A DNA stretch of 13,740 nt from Pseudomonadota bacterium (GCA_023402175.1 JAEXCN010000326.1:1-13740), one strand, 5' to 3'. Positions 7,357 to 13,740 are shown, counted from the first letter of the stretch. Notes: generated by a model from the letters alone, not told the origin. Program-made: numbers and translations.

Positions 7357-7940
7357 TCTGCCCTCGGTGAGTTGGACTCGAGGCGCTCGAACGCCGCGAT
7401 GAATTCTTTCTTCGCGCGGTGCAGGCGCACGTAGAGTGTTCGAAGGTCGATGTCGAGCGTCCGGGCCACCTCTTCGTAGCTCCGGCCTTCGATCTCGAGG
7501 AGCACGACGAGGCTCCGTTTGTCGAAGTCGAGCGCGTCGAGCGCTTGTTCGACCAATGCAAGCGACTGCATGGTTTCGGAGTGCTTCTCCGGATCGCGTT
7601 CGTCGATCTGGAAGTCGATTTGTTCGCTCGGCTCCTCCGGATGCCGGCGACGAATCCGCCGTCGGCTACGAACGACATTCACGGCGATGCGGGTAAGCCA
7701 TGTGAACGGCTGAGCTGTGCCCACCGTGAACCCACCCCTCCTGTGAGCCGTGAGGAAGATCTCTTGAAGCGCGTCGTCGACGTCGGGCCCACGCAGTCCC
7801 ATCCAACGCAGGAAGCGAACGGTCTTCTCCGCGTGCTCGTGGAAAAGCTCCTCGACACCGATGACGTTGGTGGCCATCTCGGCAGTGACGACGCCTGCGG
7901 CCGCTACGGCCCCGCGCCCATCGACCAGACTAGAGCTCAT
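7353..7940 (-). CDS. ECF-type RNA polymerase sigma factor
   Basis: A 195-residue protein with the two ECF regions. Sigma-2 lies at about 30-98: ELFHEHAEKTVRFLRWMGL, then DVDDALQEIFLTAHRR and FTWLTRIAVNVVRSRRR. Sigma-4 lies at about 127-185: VEQALDALDFDKRSLVVLLEIEG, then SYEEVARTLDIDLRTLYVRLHRAKKEF, the helix-turn-helix that contacts the -35 element. It directs RNA polymerase to alternative promoters, presumably including its own. The N-terminal 21 residues (Ala/Val-rich) are outside the family core; the Met at residue 22 (7877) is an alternative start, though neither site has a strong ribosome-binding sequence. The stop overlaps the start of the membrane protein gene, the usual arrangement for a sigma factor and its regulator. 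No long C-terminal extension is present. Family certain, target genes inferred. Confidence 0.94.
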   Translation of the reverse strand: MSSSLVDGRGAVAAAGVVTAEMATNVIGVEELFHEHAEKTVRFLRWMGLRGPDVDDALQEIFLTAHRRGGFTVGTAQPFTWLTRIAVNVVRSRRRIRRRHPEEPSEQIDFQIDERDPEKHSETMQSLALVEQALDALDFDKRSLVVLLEIEGRSYEEVARTLDIDLRTLYVRLHRAKKEFIAAFERLESNSPRAE

Positions 7941-8065
7941 TCAACGTCCGCGCACGGAAGCTCGGCGAGCGTCCTGCGGGCGTCTCCGAGATGCGCGAAG
8001 ACCGGGTGCTTCCGCCGCGCCGATGGGGACACTTGCCGGTGCGTTCGAGGCTCGGTCATCGCTCT

Positions 8066-8099
8066 GACGTGATGATGACCGGCTACGGCAAAAACTTAC
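8066..8099 (-). promoter_or_regulatory. Possible promoter ahead of the sigma operon
   Basis: The 171 bases between the barrel gene and the sigma gene hold no ORF of note. Reading the minus strand, GTAAGTTTTTGCC (8099-8087) is followed by GGTCATCATCACGTC (8080-8066). The AA(G)TTTT-like box and the downstream GTC/CGTC could be ECF -35 and -10 elements, but the spacing does not fit a known consensus well and I find no second copy in the window. A leader of over 100 bases would follow. Treat as a pointer only. Confidence 0.2.
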
Positions 8100-8111
8100 G
8101 CGATGCCCCCC

Positions 8112-9233
8112 TTAAAAGTGAAACTCGGGTCCGAGCCGCAACACGAGGCCGACGGCATCGGGCTCCCACAGCAGCGAGCCCCCGACACCCGTCCGCGATT
8201 GGAGCTCGAACTGTGGGGACATGAACGGGACCCACAGAACGGAAGAGATGAACAGAGCCATTCGGCTCCTCGAAGGATTCGAGCGGCGCCAAGACGATGG
8301 GCCGTCGGAGAGATCGACGGCGAGCTTCACCCCGAAGGACGCCGCGCTGTAGGGCAGCGTTGCTGAATGTGCGTCCCGGAGCCCCCGCGGTCGCGCTTCG
8401 AGCGCTCCGACGGTGATGCCGCCGCAAGCGGCCGCGTGCGCGCGAAATCCTCGTTGCCAGATTGGCTCGCGCAAGCAAACGTCGAGGCCGACAGCGACGA
8501 GCAGGCCTTCGAGCCTCCCTGGACCGAACGGCGTGAGCGCCGATCGCAGAGCCGTCACAGAGAAGCCGCCCTCGTAGTGCTCCGTGAGGCGAACCACGGC
8601 GGCGCTACCCACCCCGAACGCGTGAGAAGGTAGCGTTCCGAAGGAGACGGCCGAAGTCGGAGCGTCCAGCCCGAAGGCAAGGGCTCGGGGGCGGGGCGCC
8701 GGAGTTTGCGGTCGTTGGCGCAGCGGCGGAGGATTCCGCTCGGGAGAGGTAGCGGGGCTCGAGGGCGGTGGCGGGGGCGTGGGCTCCTCTGGGGCCGTCA
8801 TGTCCTCCTGAGGTGGAGGACCTGCTCGCGCGTCGAGCAGAGCCTGATCGATCATGATGGCGACCGAGAGGCTCACCATCCTCACGACGTCACTGCAGGT
8901 TCGCCCGCCGACAGCGAAGTCTCGAGCGCCTGCTTTCTCGCCGTCGCGGTAAACGACGATAGCGACCGAATCTCCGCGCTCGAAGATGGCGAACCTCAGC
9001 CGTTCGTCGATCCGGCGATCACCGCGCCACGCACGAAGGCCTGTGGTCACCGCGCGAGCGTTCAGGCAGCGACCAGCCTCCTCGATCGACAAGGCGGGGT
9101 CGCTCGCTCCGTCGTTCGACGGCTGACCGGAGGCCGTCCGCCCGAAAGCGCCCCACGTGGCAAGACCGAAGATCGGACCGAGGCTCGCGCTGAACCAGCG
9201 TTTCGACGACCGTACTAGCGCGCCTCCGAGCAT
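8112..9233 (-). CDS. Secreted protein with proline-rich linker and outer-membrane-barrel-like C-terminus
   Basis: A 373-residue protein. A signal-peptide-like segment (SLGPIFGLATWGAFGRTASGQ, about 17-37) is followed by a small alpha/beta domain (48-135: IEEAGRCLNARAVTTGL, then FAIFERGDSVAIVVYRDGE and CSDVVRMVSLSVAIMID), a Pro-rich linker (139-184) and alternating hydrophobic/polar strands to the end (GLVLRLGPEFHF), ending in Phe as outer-membrane barrels often do. The same layout recurs in myxobacterial envelope proteins of unknown role; no catalytic motif is visible. I prefer the ATG at 9233 (GGAGAGG upstream) over an in-frame ATG at 9461, whose extra 76 residues are Arg/Ser-rich and lack a signal peptide. 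It lies 171 bases upstream of the sigma gene on the same strand, so it may share or precede that operon. Confidence 0.75.
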   Translation of the reverse strand: MLGGALVRSSKRWFSASLGPIFGLATWGAFGRTASGQPSNDGASDPALSIEEAGRCLNARAVTTGLRAWRGDRRIDERLRFAIFERGDSVAIVVYRDGEKAGARDFAVGGRTCSDVVRMVSLSVAIMIDQALLDARAGPPPQEDMTAPEEPTPPPPPSSPATSPERNPPPLRQRPQTPAPRPRALAFGLDAPTSAVSFGTLPSHAFGVGSAAVVRLTEHYEGGFSVTALRSALTPFGPGRLEGLLVAVGLDVCLREPIWQRGFRAHAAACGGITVGALEARPRGLRDAHSATLPYSAASFGVKLAVDLSDGPSSWRRSNPSRSRMALFISSVLWVPFMSPQFELQSRTGVGGSLLWEPDAVGLVLRLGPEFHF

Positions 9234-9258
9234 GCCCTCTCCGATCCTATCCGAGGGC
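9234..9258 (-). promoter_or_regulatory. Small hairpin over the ribosome binding site of the barrel gene
   Basis: The arms gccctc (9234-9239) and gagggc (9253-9258) are perfect 6-base complements 13 bases apart. On the minus-strand message the 3' arm lies directly before the ATG at 9233 and overlaps the GGAGAGGGC ribosome site. It could lower translation, but a stem this short may be chance. Confidence 0.25.
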
Positions 9259-9372
9259 CGGCGCGTAAGCAGTTCGAAGCATCGACGCTGCGTTACTGGG
9301 CGAGCCGGCTGAAGGTCGCGGCGGAGCGAGCGTCGTAACCGAACGGCATCGGGACTCGTCGATCCAGCGATG

Positions 9373-9401
9373 CGCGCGCTCGCAGATCGCGCGAGCGCGC
9401 G
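9373..9401. repeat. Perfect 11-base inverted repeat in the divergent intergenic region
   Basis: Arms cgcgcgctcgc (9373-9383) and gcgagcgcgcg (9391-9401) flank a 7-base loop, agatcgc. It sits 61 bases before the GTG of the holin-fusion gene and 140 bases before the barrel gene ATG. No T-run follows on either strand, so it is not a typical terminator; an operator or a 5'-leader hairpin of the rightward operon fits better. The remainder of 9234-9461 shows no gene and no clear promoter. Confidence 0.5.
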
Positions 9402-9461
9402 TGGATGGGCTCGGGCTTCCGGCCGCGATCGATCGGTATGGAGGATGCAGCACCGTGACAC

Positions 9462-10976
9462 GTGGCAGTCATCTCGCTCCTGCTCAGCTTCATCGGTCGA
9501 AAGATTGGGAGCATCATCCAGGCGATCTTCGGATGGTCCATCACCGCTCTCTTCGGCAAGTTGCCGACGAAGAAGCAGCTCGCCGTCACAGTCGCGCTGG
9601 TGCTCTCGATCGCGTGGCCACTCTTCGTGATCGGGTTGTTCTTCCCCGCCGTGGCCGGATGGGCGCTCGCTTTTCTGCCGCTCGAGAGCTGGTTCGGGAA
9701 GCTTCCATTGCGCATCGCGTGGGCGATGCTGGCCGTGATCGCACCGCCGGTGACGGGCCTGCTCGTTCGCTGGGCGTCACCGAATCCGAAGGGAACCGCG
9801 GTGCGCTCGGCGGTCACCGGCTATCCGCTGGCGATCGGCTTCTTCGTCTCGTTCGTCGTCACCGCCGTCACCGTACCGATCGTGAAGATCGTGTCGTTCT
9901 TCCGCCAGTGGTCGGACACGCACGTGTACGTGCAGCCGAGGGTGGGGCAGTACCAGGACGTCGTCCGAGAGATCGCCGAGGCGGTCGCGCGCGCGGGGCT
10001 GATGCCGGAGATCGCGCCGCCGCCGCGGACCATGATGATCGCCACCCACGTGCTCCGCGTCCTCGCGAAGAGCGCCGTCAGCCCGATCGTCGCCGAGGAG
10101 CTCCTCAGCGTGCGAGCCGACGGCTTGCAGATCATCCTCTATCCGTCCGACCTGCTCATGCGCGGCGAGGCGAAGAACGTCGCGCGCGTTCGAGCGATGA
10201 TGGCGCGGACGGACATCGACGCGGACGCGTATCTCGTCTCCTCCGAGCCTGCGCAGAAGATGCAGGACGAGCTCGGAAGGCTGCTCGACGTCATCCGCGA
10301 GCACGAACGGGAGGGCCTCCACGTCGGCGCGATGGCGTCGCGCCGGCTCGCGGAGATCTGGAAACGGATGAACGAGTCGGAGCTGCCCTTCGACGAGTGG
10401 GTGATGCTCGAGTCGATCGCGCGCCGTGTCGAGCGCCGCATCGTCCTCGAGCAGACGAACGGAGAGCAGGTGATGCCGCTCGACGATGTCGAAGACGGGA
10501 TTGCCAGGGTCGCCGCAGAGGCGAACGGCAGCCGGGCAAAGGAACAGAACGTCCAGCACAAGGAGATCACGACCATGAGCAACATGAATCCGCCCCCCGA
10601 ACGCCTCGCGCTCGAGGAGGCATCGACCGCGGATCTCGTTCGTGAGGCGCTCGACGAGGCGAAGGAGCTCGTTCGGATCGAGATCGAGATCGCCAAGAGC
10701 GAAGTCGAGAAGGAGATCGCGCAGGCGAAGAAGGCCGCCGTCGGATTCGGCGTCGCGCTCGCCGCTGGCGTCCTCGTCCTGTGCCTCCTCGCCGTGGCGC
10801 TCGTCCTCGCGATCGGCGGCACCGCGGTCGCGGCCCTCATCGTAGCCGCCTGCCTCCTCGTCGTCGGCGGACTTGCCGCGTTCGCGGGCTACTCGATGCT
10901 TCCCAAGAAGCCGCTCGAGACGACGCGACATCGCCTGAAGAGCGACGTCACTCAGCTGAAGGAGCACATGGCATGA
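9462..10976 (+). CDS. Multi-pass membrane protein fused in frame to a holin-superfamily-III-like domain
   Basis: A 504-residue frame in two parts. Residues 1-371 have hydrophobic segments near 40-62, 63-75, 85-103 and 120-146, then a soluble region (150-350) with VYVQPRVGQYQDVVREIAEA and QIILYPSDLLMRGEAKNV; I do not recognise it. Residues 372-504 resemble the Phage_holin_3_6 family: an amphipathic start (DLVREALDEAKELVRIEIEI, then Glu/Lys-rich), two transmembrane helices (428-450, 453-478) and a short basic tail. Despite the name, such chromosomal proteins are usually not lytic and sit in envelope gene sets. The only possible start is the GTG at 9462, since an in-frame TGA lies at 9456; its GGAGG is 17 bases away, so initiation is uncertain. 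An internal ATG with its own ribosome site suggests the second part can be made alone. The stop overlaps the next start as ATGA. Confidence 0.82.
   Translation: MAVISLLLSFIGRKIGSIIQAIFGWSITALFGKLPTKKQLAVTVALVLSIAWPLFVIGLFFPAVAGWALAFLPLESWFGKLPLRIAWAMLAVIAPPVTGLLVRWASPNPKGTAVRSAVTGYPLAIGFFVSFVVTAVTVPIVKIVSFFRQWSDTHVYVQPRVGQYQDVVREIAEAVARAGLMPEIAPPPRTMMIATHVLRVLAKSAVSPIVAEELLSVRADGLQIILYPSDLLMRGEAKNVARVRAMMARTDIDADAYLVSSEPAQKMQDELGRLLDVIREHEREGLHVGAMASRRLAEIWKRMNESELPFDEWVMLESIARRVERRIVLEQTNGEQVMPLDDVEDGIARVAAEANGSRAKEQNVQHKEITTMSNMNPPPERLALEEASTADLVREALDEAKELVRIEIEIAKSEVEKEIAQAKKAAVGFGVALAAGVLVLCLLAVALVLAIGGTAVAALIVAACLLVVGGLAAFAGYSMLPKKPLETTRHRLKSDVTQLKEHMA
10561..10577 (+). promoter_or_regulatory. 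Internal ribosome binding site and start codon for the holin-like part
   Basis: AGGAG (10561-10565, preceded by A) lies 9 bases before an ATG at 10575 that is in frame with the long gene (residue 372). Translation from here gives a 133-residue protein (10575-10976), the usual length and layout of a free-standing holin-III-like protein. The preceding residues (NGSRAKEQNVQHKEITT) look like a translated former intergenic spacer. Confidence 0.5.
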
Positions 10977-11467
10977 GCCCGCGGAACGAAGAGATCCCGG
11001 TCGACGAGCGGATGAAGCGCTTGGAGAGGAGGGCGAGGGTCATTCGCTCTCGTCTCCTCCGCGCGGTCGACGCTCTCGATACACGCCGTCACCACGTAGT
11101 GGAGATGGGCGAGCACGCGAAGGAATTGGCGAAGCCAGTCGCGTTCTCGCTCATCGGGATTGCCGCGCTCTTCGGGGCGAGCGTCTACGCGTTCAGCCTC
11201 GCGGTGAAGGCGCGGCGAAGGGTTTCGCTGAAGCAGCGCGTCTCGCAGGCGATCCAGCGGCTCGACCTCGTGCCGCGGCCTTCGATGTCGCGCCAGATCT
11301 TCGAGAAGCTCACGCTCTCGGTAATGACCTTCGCCGCGACGGAGATCGCGAAGCGCGTGGCGAAGAACGTCGCCGACGGCCGGCTGCCCGACGGACGGCT
11401 CGCCGTCGGTCGAGCGCTCGATCGGCATCACTCGCGGCTCAGTCACACGCCGAACGGAGGCGTGTGA
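10973..11467 (+). CDS. Small one-helix membrane protein, DUF3618-like
   Basis: A 164-residue protein: a charged helical N-terminus (DERMKRLERRARVIRSRLLR, then AVDALDTRRHHVVEMGEHAKE), one transmembrane helix at 56-79 (AFSLIGIAALFGASVYAFSL), a basic patch KARRR, and a second weakly hydrophobic amphipathic helix near 110-132. The helix-plus-anchor design and its place right after a holin-III-like gene resemble DUF3618 proteins, but key family residues cannot be confirmed by eye. The ATG overlaps the upstream stop (10973-10976), with AAGGAG 9 bases before it, so it is translationally coupled. Its stop shares a base with the next ATG. A structural or envelope-maintenance role alongside its neighbours is inferred. 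Confidence 0.8.
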   Translation: MSPRNEEIPVDERMKRLERRARVIRSRLLRAVDALDTRRHHVVEMGEHAKELAKPVAFSLIGIAALFGASVYAFSLAVKARRRVSLKQRVSQAIQRLDLVPRPSMSRQIFEKLTLSVMTFAATEIAKRVAKNVADGRLPDGRLAVGRALDRHHSRLSHTPNGGV

Positions 11468-11937
11468 TGAAGCTCCTTCGTCTCGCGGCTCCGCTGCTCT
11501 TCCTCCTGACCGTGACCGCGTGCGGACGCAGTGATCAGCGGCCCGCGAACGATGTCGTCTCGTACACGAATCGTACGAGCAAGACGACGACGGTGACCGT
11601 GTATCCGCCGGCCACCGTCGTCGGCACGACCCGGACGACGAGCGCAGCGCTCTCGGTCGCCGAAAAGGAGCGGGGTCCGATGACGGCGTCGGCACACCCC
11701 GACATCTCCGGGCGCCATCCGGACCGCAGGATGAGCGATCGCATCCAGAAGGTGCTCGCAGCCGACGAGGCGCTGCGGGACGTTGCGCTCGATCGAGTGC
11801 GCATCGTGTCGGTCGACGGCCACGTGACCTTGAGCGGGCTCGTCCCGACGCTCGCCGACAAGGTCGCGATCGAGCAGCGCGTGCGCGAAGTGAAGGGCGT
11901 CGAGGCGGTCGACAATGAGATCGAAGTGTTGCGCTGA
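11467..11937 (+). CDS. BON-domain lipoprotein
   Basis: A 156-residue protein with a lipoprotein signal peptide (LLRLAAPLLFLLTVTACG, Cys19), a Thr-rich linker (35-60) and one BON domain at about 88-155: SDRIQKVLAADEALRDVAL, then VRIVSVDGHVTLSGLVPTLA and VREVKGVEAVDNEIEVL. BON domains occur in OsmY-type periplasmic proteins and secretins and bind membranes or phospholipid; the usual osmotic/envelope-stress association is family knowledge, and its role here is inferred. GGAGG at 11456-11460 is well spaced for the ATG at 11467; a GTG at 11464 is also in frame but too close to that site. It is the last gene of the three-gene coupled operon. The domain call is firm. Confidence 0.9.
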   Translation: MKLLRLAAPLLFLLTVTACGRSDQRPANDVVSYTNRTSKTTTVTVYPPATVVGTTRTTSAALSVAEKERGPMTASAHPDISGRHPDRRMSDRIQKVLAADEALRDVALDRVRIVSVDGHVTLSGLVPTLADKVAIEQRVREVKGVEAVDNEIEVLR

Positions 11938-11940
11938 GCG

Positions 11941-11957
11941 GTCGATGCGCCATCGAC
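11941..11957 (+). terminator. Short hairpin after the BON gene
   Basis: gtcgatg / catcgac form a perfect 7-base stem with a 3-base loop, starting 3 bases after the BON gene stop. No T-run follows, so if it ends or protects the upstream transcript it does so weakly or with Rho. Confidence 0.3.
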
Positions 11958-11964
11958 GAGCGGG

Positions 11965-11970
11965 TAGGAT
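11965..11970 (+). promoter_or_regulatory. Candidate -10 box for the quinone oxidoreductase gene
   Basis: TAGGAT lies 84 bases before the qor ATG, in the 117-base gap after the BON gene. It matches the TAnnnT pattern, but there is no convincing -35 hexamer at the right distance. Called only because the gap and hairpin before it suggest a new transcript starts here. Confidence 0.25.
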
Positions 11971-12054
11971 CGAGCCTCGTCTCAAAGGAGGCATCGAGCC
12001 CCAACTCGGCGCACTCTTGCAGCCCGCTCGAGGGCGGCGGAAAGTCGGGCCGAC

Positions 12055-13035
12055 ATGACCCAGGTGCACGCGATTCGAATCCACGAGACGGGCGGTCCGC
12101 AGGTCCTGCGTTGGGAGCCGATCGAGCTGTCTCCGCCCCGTCCGGGTGAGGTGCGCGTTCGGCACGAGGCGATCGGCCTCAACTTCATCGATACGTACCA
12201 TCGCACCGGGCTCTATCCTGTCCCGCTGCCGGCCGTGCTCGGCTCCGAAGCCGCCGGCGTCATCGAGGCGGTCGGCGAAGGCGTGACGGACTTCACCGTC
12301 GGCGATCGCGTGGGCTACGCAACAGGCCCGATGGGCGCTTACGCAGAGGCACGGAACATCGTCGCCTCGGTGCTCGTGAAGATCCCGCCCGCGATCGACG
12401 CGAAGATCGCGGCCGCGACGATGCTCAAGGGCATGACCGCGCATTACCTCCTCGACATCGGCCGCGTGCGAGAGGAGCTGCCCACCGTGCTCGTCCATGC
12501 AGCGGCCGGCGGGGTCGGCCTCCTCCTCTGCCAGTGGGCGAAGCACCTCGGCGCGACCGTCATCGGGACCGCCGGCAGCGAGGAGAAGGCGAAGCTCGCG
12601 CGCGAGCACGGGTGCGATCACGTGATCCTCTACCGGACGGAGAACGTCCCGCAGCGCGTGCACGAGCTCACGCAGGACCGGAAGGTCGACGTGGTCTACG
12701 ACTCCGTCGGCAAGGACACGTTCCACGACTCGATCTCCTCGCTGCGGCCGCGCGGCATCATGGTCTCCTACGGGCAGTCGTCCGGAGTGGTCCCGCCGTT
12801 CGAGCCGCGTCTCCTCGCGGCAAACGGCTCTTTGTTTTTCACGCGACCGGTCTTGCACGACTACACGCGCAAGCGCGAGGAGCTGGTGAGGCGCGCAGGC
12901 GATCTGTTCGGCGCGATCGCCGACGGCACCTTGAAGGTCCGCGTCGCGCAGAGCTATCCCCTCCGCGACGCTGCCCGCGCGCACGCGGATCTCGAAGCTC
13001 GGAAGACGACAGGCTCGACCGTACTCGTGCCCTGA
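12055..13035 (+). CDS. qor: NADPH:quinone oxidoreductase (zinc-free MDR family, QorA/zeta-crystallin type)
   Basis: A 326-residue protein, the standard length for QorA. It opens with the usual AIRIHETGGPQVLRW and has NFIDTYHRTGLYP (43-55), LGSEAAGVIEAVGEGV (62-77) and VGDRVGY (82-88), which form the GroES-like half. The Rossmann half carries the NADPH-binding AAAGGVG (149-155), with TAGSEEKAKLAREHGCDHVI behind it, and DVVYDSVGKDTF. The Cys and His zinc ligands of alcohol dehydrogenases are absent, as expected. The enzyme passes electrons from NADPH to quinones in the cytosol; the exact substrate is unknown. The ATG at 12055 fits the family start although the ribosome site is weak. It is separated from the BON operon by 117 bases and followed after 29 bases by a membrane protein gene, likely cotranscribed. 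Confidence 0.95.
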   Translation: MTQVHAIRIHETGGPQVLRWEPIELSPPRPGEVRVRHEAIGLNFIDTYHRTGLYPVPLPAVLGSEAAGVIEAVGEGVTDFTVGDRVGYATGPMGAYAEARNIVASVLVKIPPAIDAKIAAATMLKGMTAHYLLDIGRVREELPTVLVHAAAGGVGLLLCQWAKHLGATVIGTAGSEEKAKLAREHGCDHVILYRTENVPQRVHELTQDRKVDVVYDSVGKDTFHDSISSLRPRGIMVSYGQSSGVVPPFEPRLLAANGSLFFTRPVLHDYTRKREELVRRAGDLFGAIADGTLKVRVAQSYPLRDAARAHADLEARKTTGSTVLVP

Positions 13036-13064
13036 GCCGCACGCGGCGAAGGTCCGCCGCATGC

Positions 13065-13740
13065 ATGCTCATGCGCATGGCCGGGGATCACCGACGCGGC
13101 AACGAGGAGAAGGACGAGGCAAAGGACGAGGAGCAAGCGGGCTCGCAGAGTGAAACCCGTGAGCAGCCCGAGCCGCTGAAGGACGCCACGCAGACCGCGC
13201 TGCTCGAGGGCCGTGTCGTGCTCACGTCGATCACGACGCTGTTCGGGTTCCAGCTGAACGTCGTCTTCAACGAGACGTTCGAGAAGAAGCTCACGGACTT
13301 CGAACGGCAGGTCCATCTCGGCGCGCTCGCCCTCAGTGCCATCGCGATCGGGATCGTCATGTTGCCGTCGGCGTACGGACGTCAGGCCGAGCCGCGACAG
13401 GTGTCGCGACGTTTCATCCGACTCACGTCGCGCTCGCTGACGATCGCGATGGCTCCGATGCTCGTGTCGATCGCCCTCGACTTCGATCTCATCGCGATGC
13501 TGGTCTTCGGACGCGAGCACGTCCTCCCGAAGGTCCTCGCGACGGCGCTCGGCGTGTACTTCGCGATCCTCTGGTTCATCTTCCCGCGGATTCGTGCGTG
13601 GCAGCTCGAGAAGCGCGGTAAGGGCCCGGCCGACGATCCGTCGCGCGGCCGACCGAGCAACCCGCCGCCGCGGCGTGGGCATGGAGAAGGACGCCGACGA
13701 GAACGAGGAGAGAGGGGGCGAAGCGAGCGCTGGAGGGATG
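13065..13740 (+). CDS. Four-helix membrane protein resembling DUF6328, open at the right edge
   Basis: From the ATG at 13065 the frame runs 225 residues without a stop to the window end. A charged N-terminus (8-40, Glu/Lys/Gln-rich) precedes four hydrophobic segments: about 49-69 (VLTSITTLFGFQLNVVF), 84-103 (HLGALALSAIAIGIVMLP), 123-147 and 155-176 (KVLATALGVYFAILWFIFP). LLEGRVVLTSITTLFGFQL, FEKKLTDFERQVHLGALAL and PSAYGR resemble the DUF6328 pattern of small four-helix membrane proteins of unknown function. After residue 180 the tail becomes Arg/Gly/Pro-rich and is unlike the family; it may be a real cytoplasmic tail. Alternative in-frame starts are ATGs at 13071 and 13077; GAAGG is 12 bases before 13065. 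The gene follows qor by 29 bases. Confidence 0.7.
   Translation, partial: MLMRMAGDHRRGNEEKDEAKDEEQAGSQSETREQPEPLKDATQTALLEGRVVLTSITTLFGFQLNVVFNETFEKKLTDFERQVHLGALALSAIAIGIVMLPSAYGRQAEPRQVSRRFIRLTSRSLTIAMAPMLVSIALDFDLIAMLVFGREHVLPKVLATALGVYFAILWFIFPRIRAWQLEKRGKGPADDPSRGRPSNPPPRRGHGEGRRRERGERGRSERWRD

Noticed and set aside
8087..8111. Terminator for the barrel gene at the T5 run (GTTTTTG on the minus strand)
   Set aside because: No GC-rich stem precedes the T-run.
9244..9249. Minus-strand TAGGAT as a -10 box for the barrel gene
   Set aside because: It is only 10 bases from the ATG and upstream of the ribosome site; a start from it would leave almost no leader and cut into the Shine-Dalgarno sequence.
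9777..10967. Long minus-strand frame opposite the holin fusion gene
   Set aside because: Low-complexity Arg/Leu/Glu/Asp/His content typical of antisense frames in high-GC DNA; the plus strand has membrane helices and coupled starts.
10575..10976. Holin-like part as evidence of a prophage or lysis cassette
   Set aside because: No endolysin, phage structural genes or integrase nearby; this holin superfamily is common in chromosomal envelope operons.
11443..13062. Minus-strand frame of 539 codons opposite the BON and qor genes
   Set aside because: The plus strand encodes an unmistakable BON lipoprotein and QorA; the antisense frame has no domain and spans two genes and their gap.
1..13740. CRISPR array, tRNA/rRNA gene, insertion sequence or attachment site
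   Set aside because: No spaced direct repeats, cloverleaf, transposase or terminal inverted repeats were seen on either strand.

Overview
The window is high-GC bacterial DNA. It is dense with secreted, Asp/Gly/Ala-rich lipoproteins of types seen mostly in Myxococcota: an IgGFc-binding-like protein, an RCC1-repeat lipoprotein, 'DVWxVGxxGxxLHWDG' propeller lipoproteins and an NCGxC cysteine-module lipoprotein. A myxobacterium, perhaps of the Polyangiales, is the best guess. This rests on family knowledge and composition only; no marker gene is present.

Left part (1-9233), all minus strand. Read in the direction of transcription, the order is: an outer-membrane-barrel-like protein (8112-9233); a 171-base gap; an ECF-type sigma factor (7353-7940); a single-pass membrane protein with a proline-rich linker and a TPR-like end (6601-7356, overlapping the sigma gene); then five predicted lipoproteins in a row. 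These are a cysteine-rich module protein (5356-6540), two paralogous seven-repeat propellers (4205-5359 and 3048-4208), an RCC1-type seven-blade propeller (1612-3042) and an IgGFc-binding-like protein that runs off the left edge (1-1569). ATGA or TGATG overlaps and gaps of 5, 42 and 60 bases suggest one operon of seven genes or more. The simplest reading is a cell-surface protein set made under its own sigma factor, with the TPR-like membrane protein as a candidate partner or regulator of that sigma. What the surface proteins bind is unknown.

Middle (9234-9461): a 228-base divergent intergenic region with a perfect 11-base inverted repeat and a smaller hairpin over the ribosome binding site of the barrel gene.

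Right part (9462-13740), all plus strand. A three-gene envelope operon encodes a membrane protein fused in frame to a holin-superfamily-III-like domain, a small one-helix membrane protein and a BON-domain lipoprotein. After 117 bases comes a zinc-free quinone oxidoreductase (qor), then a four-helix membrane protein resembling DUF6328 that is open at the right edge. The envelope trio resembles gene sets elsewhere linked to envelope stress.

I saw no rRNA or tRNA genes, insertion sequences, CRISPR arrays or attachment sites. The most interesting part is the sigma-driven propeller/lipoprotein operon.
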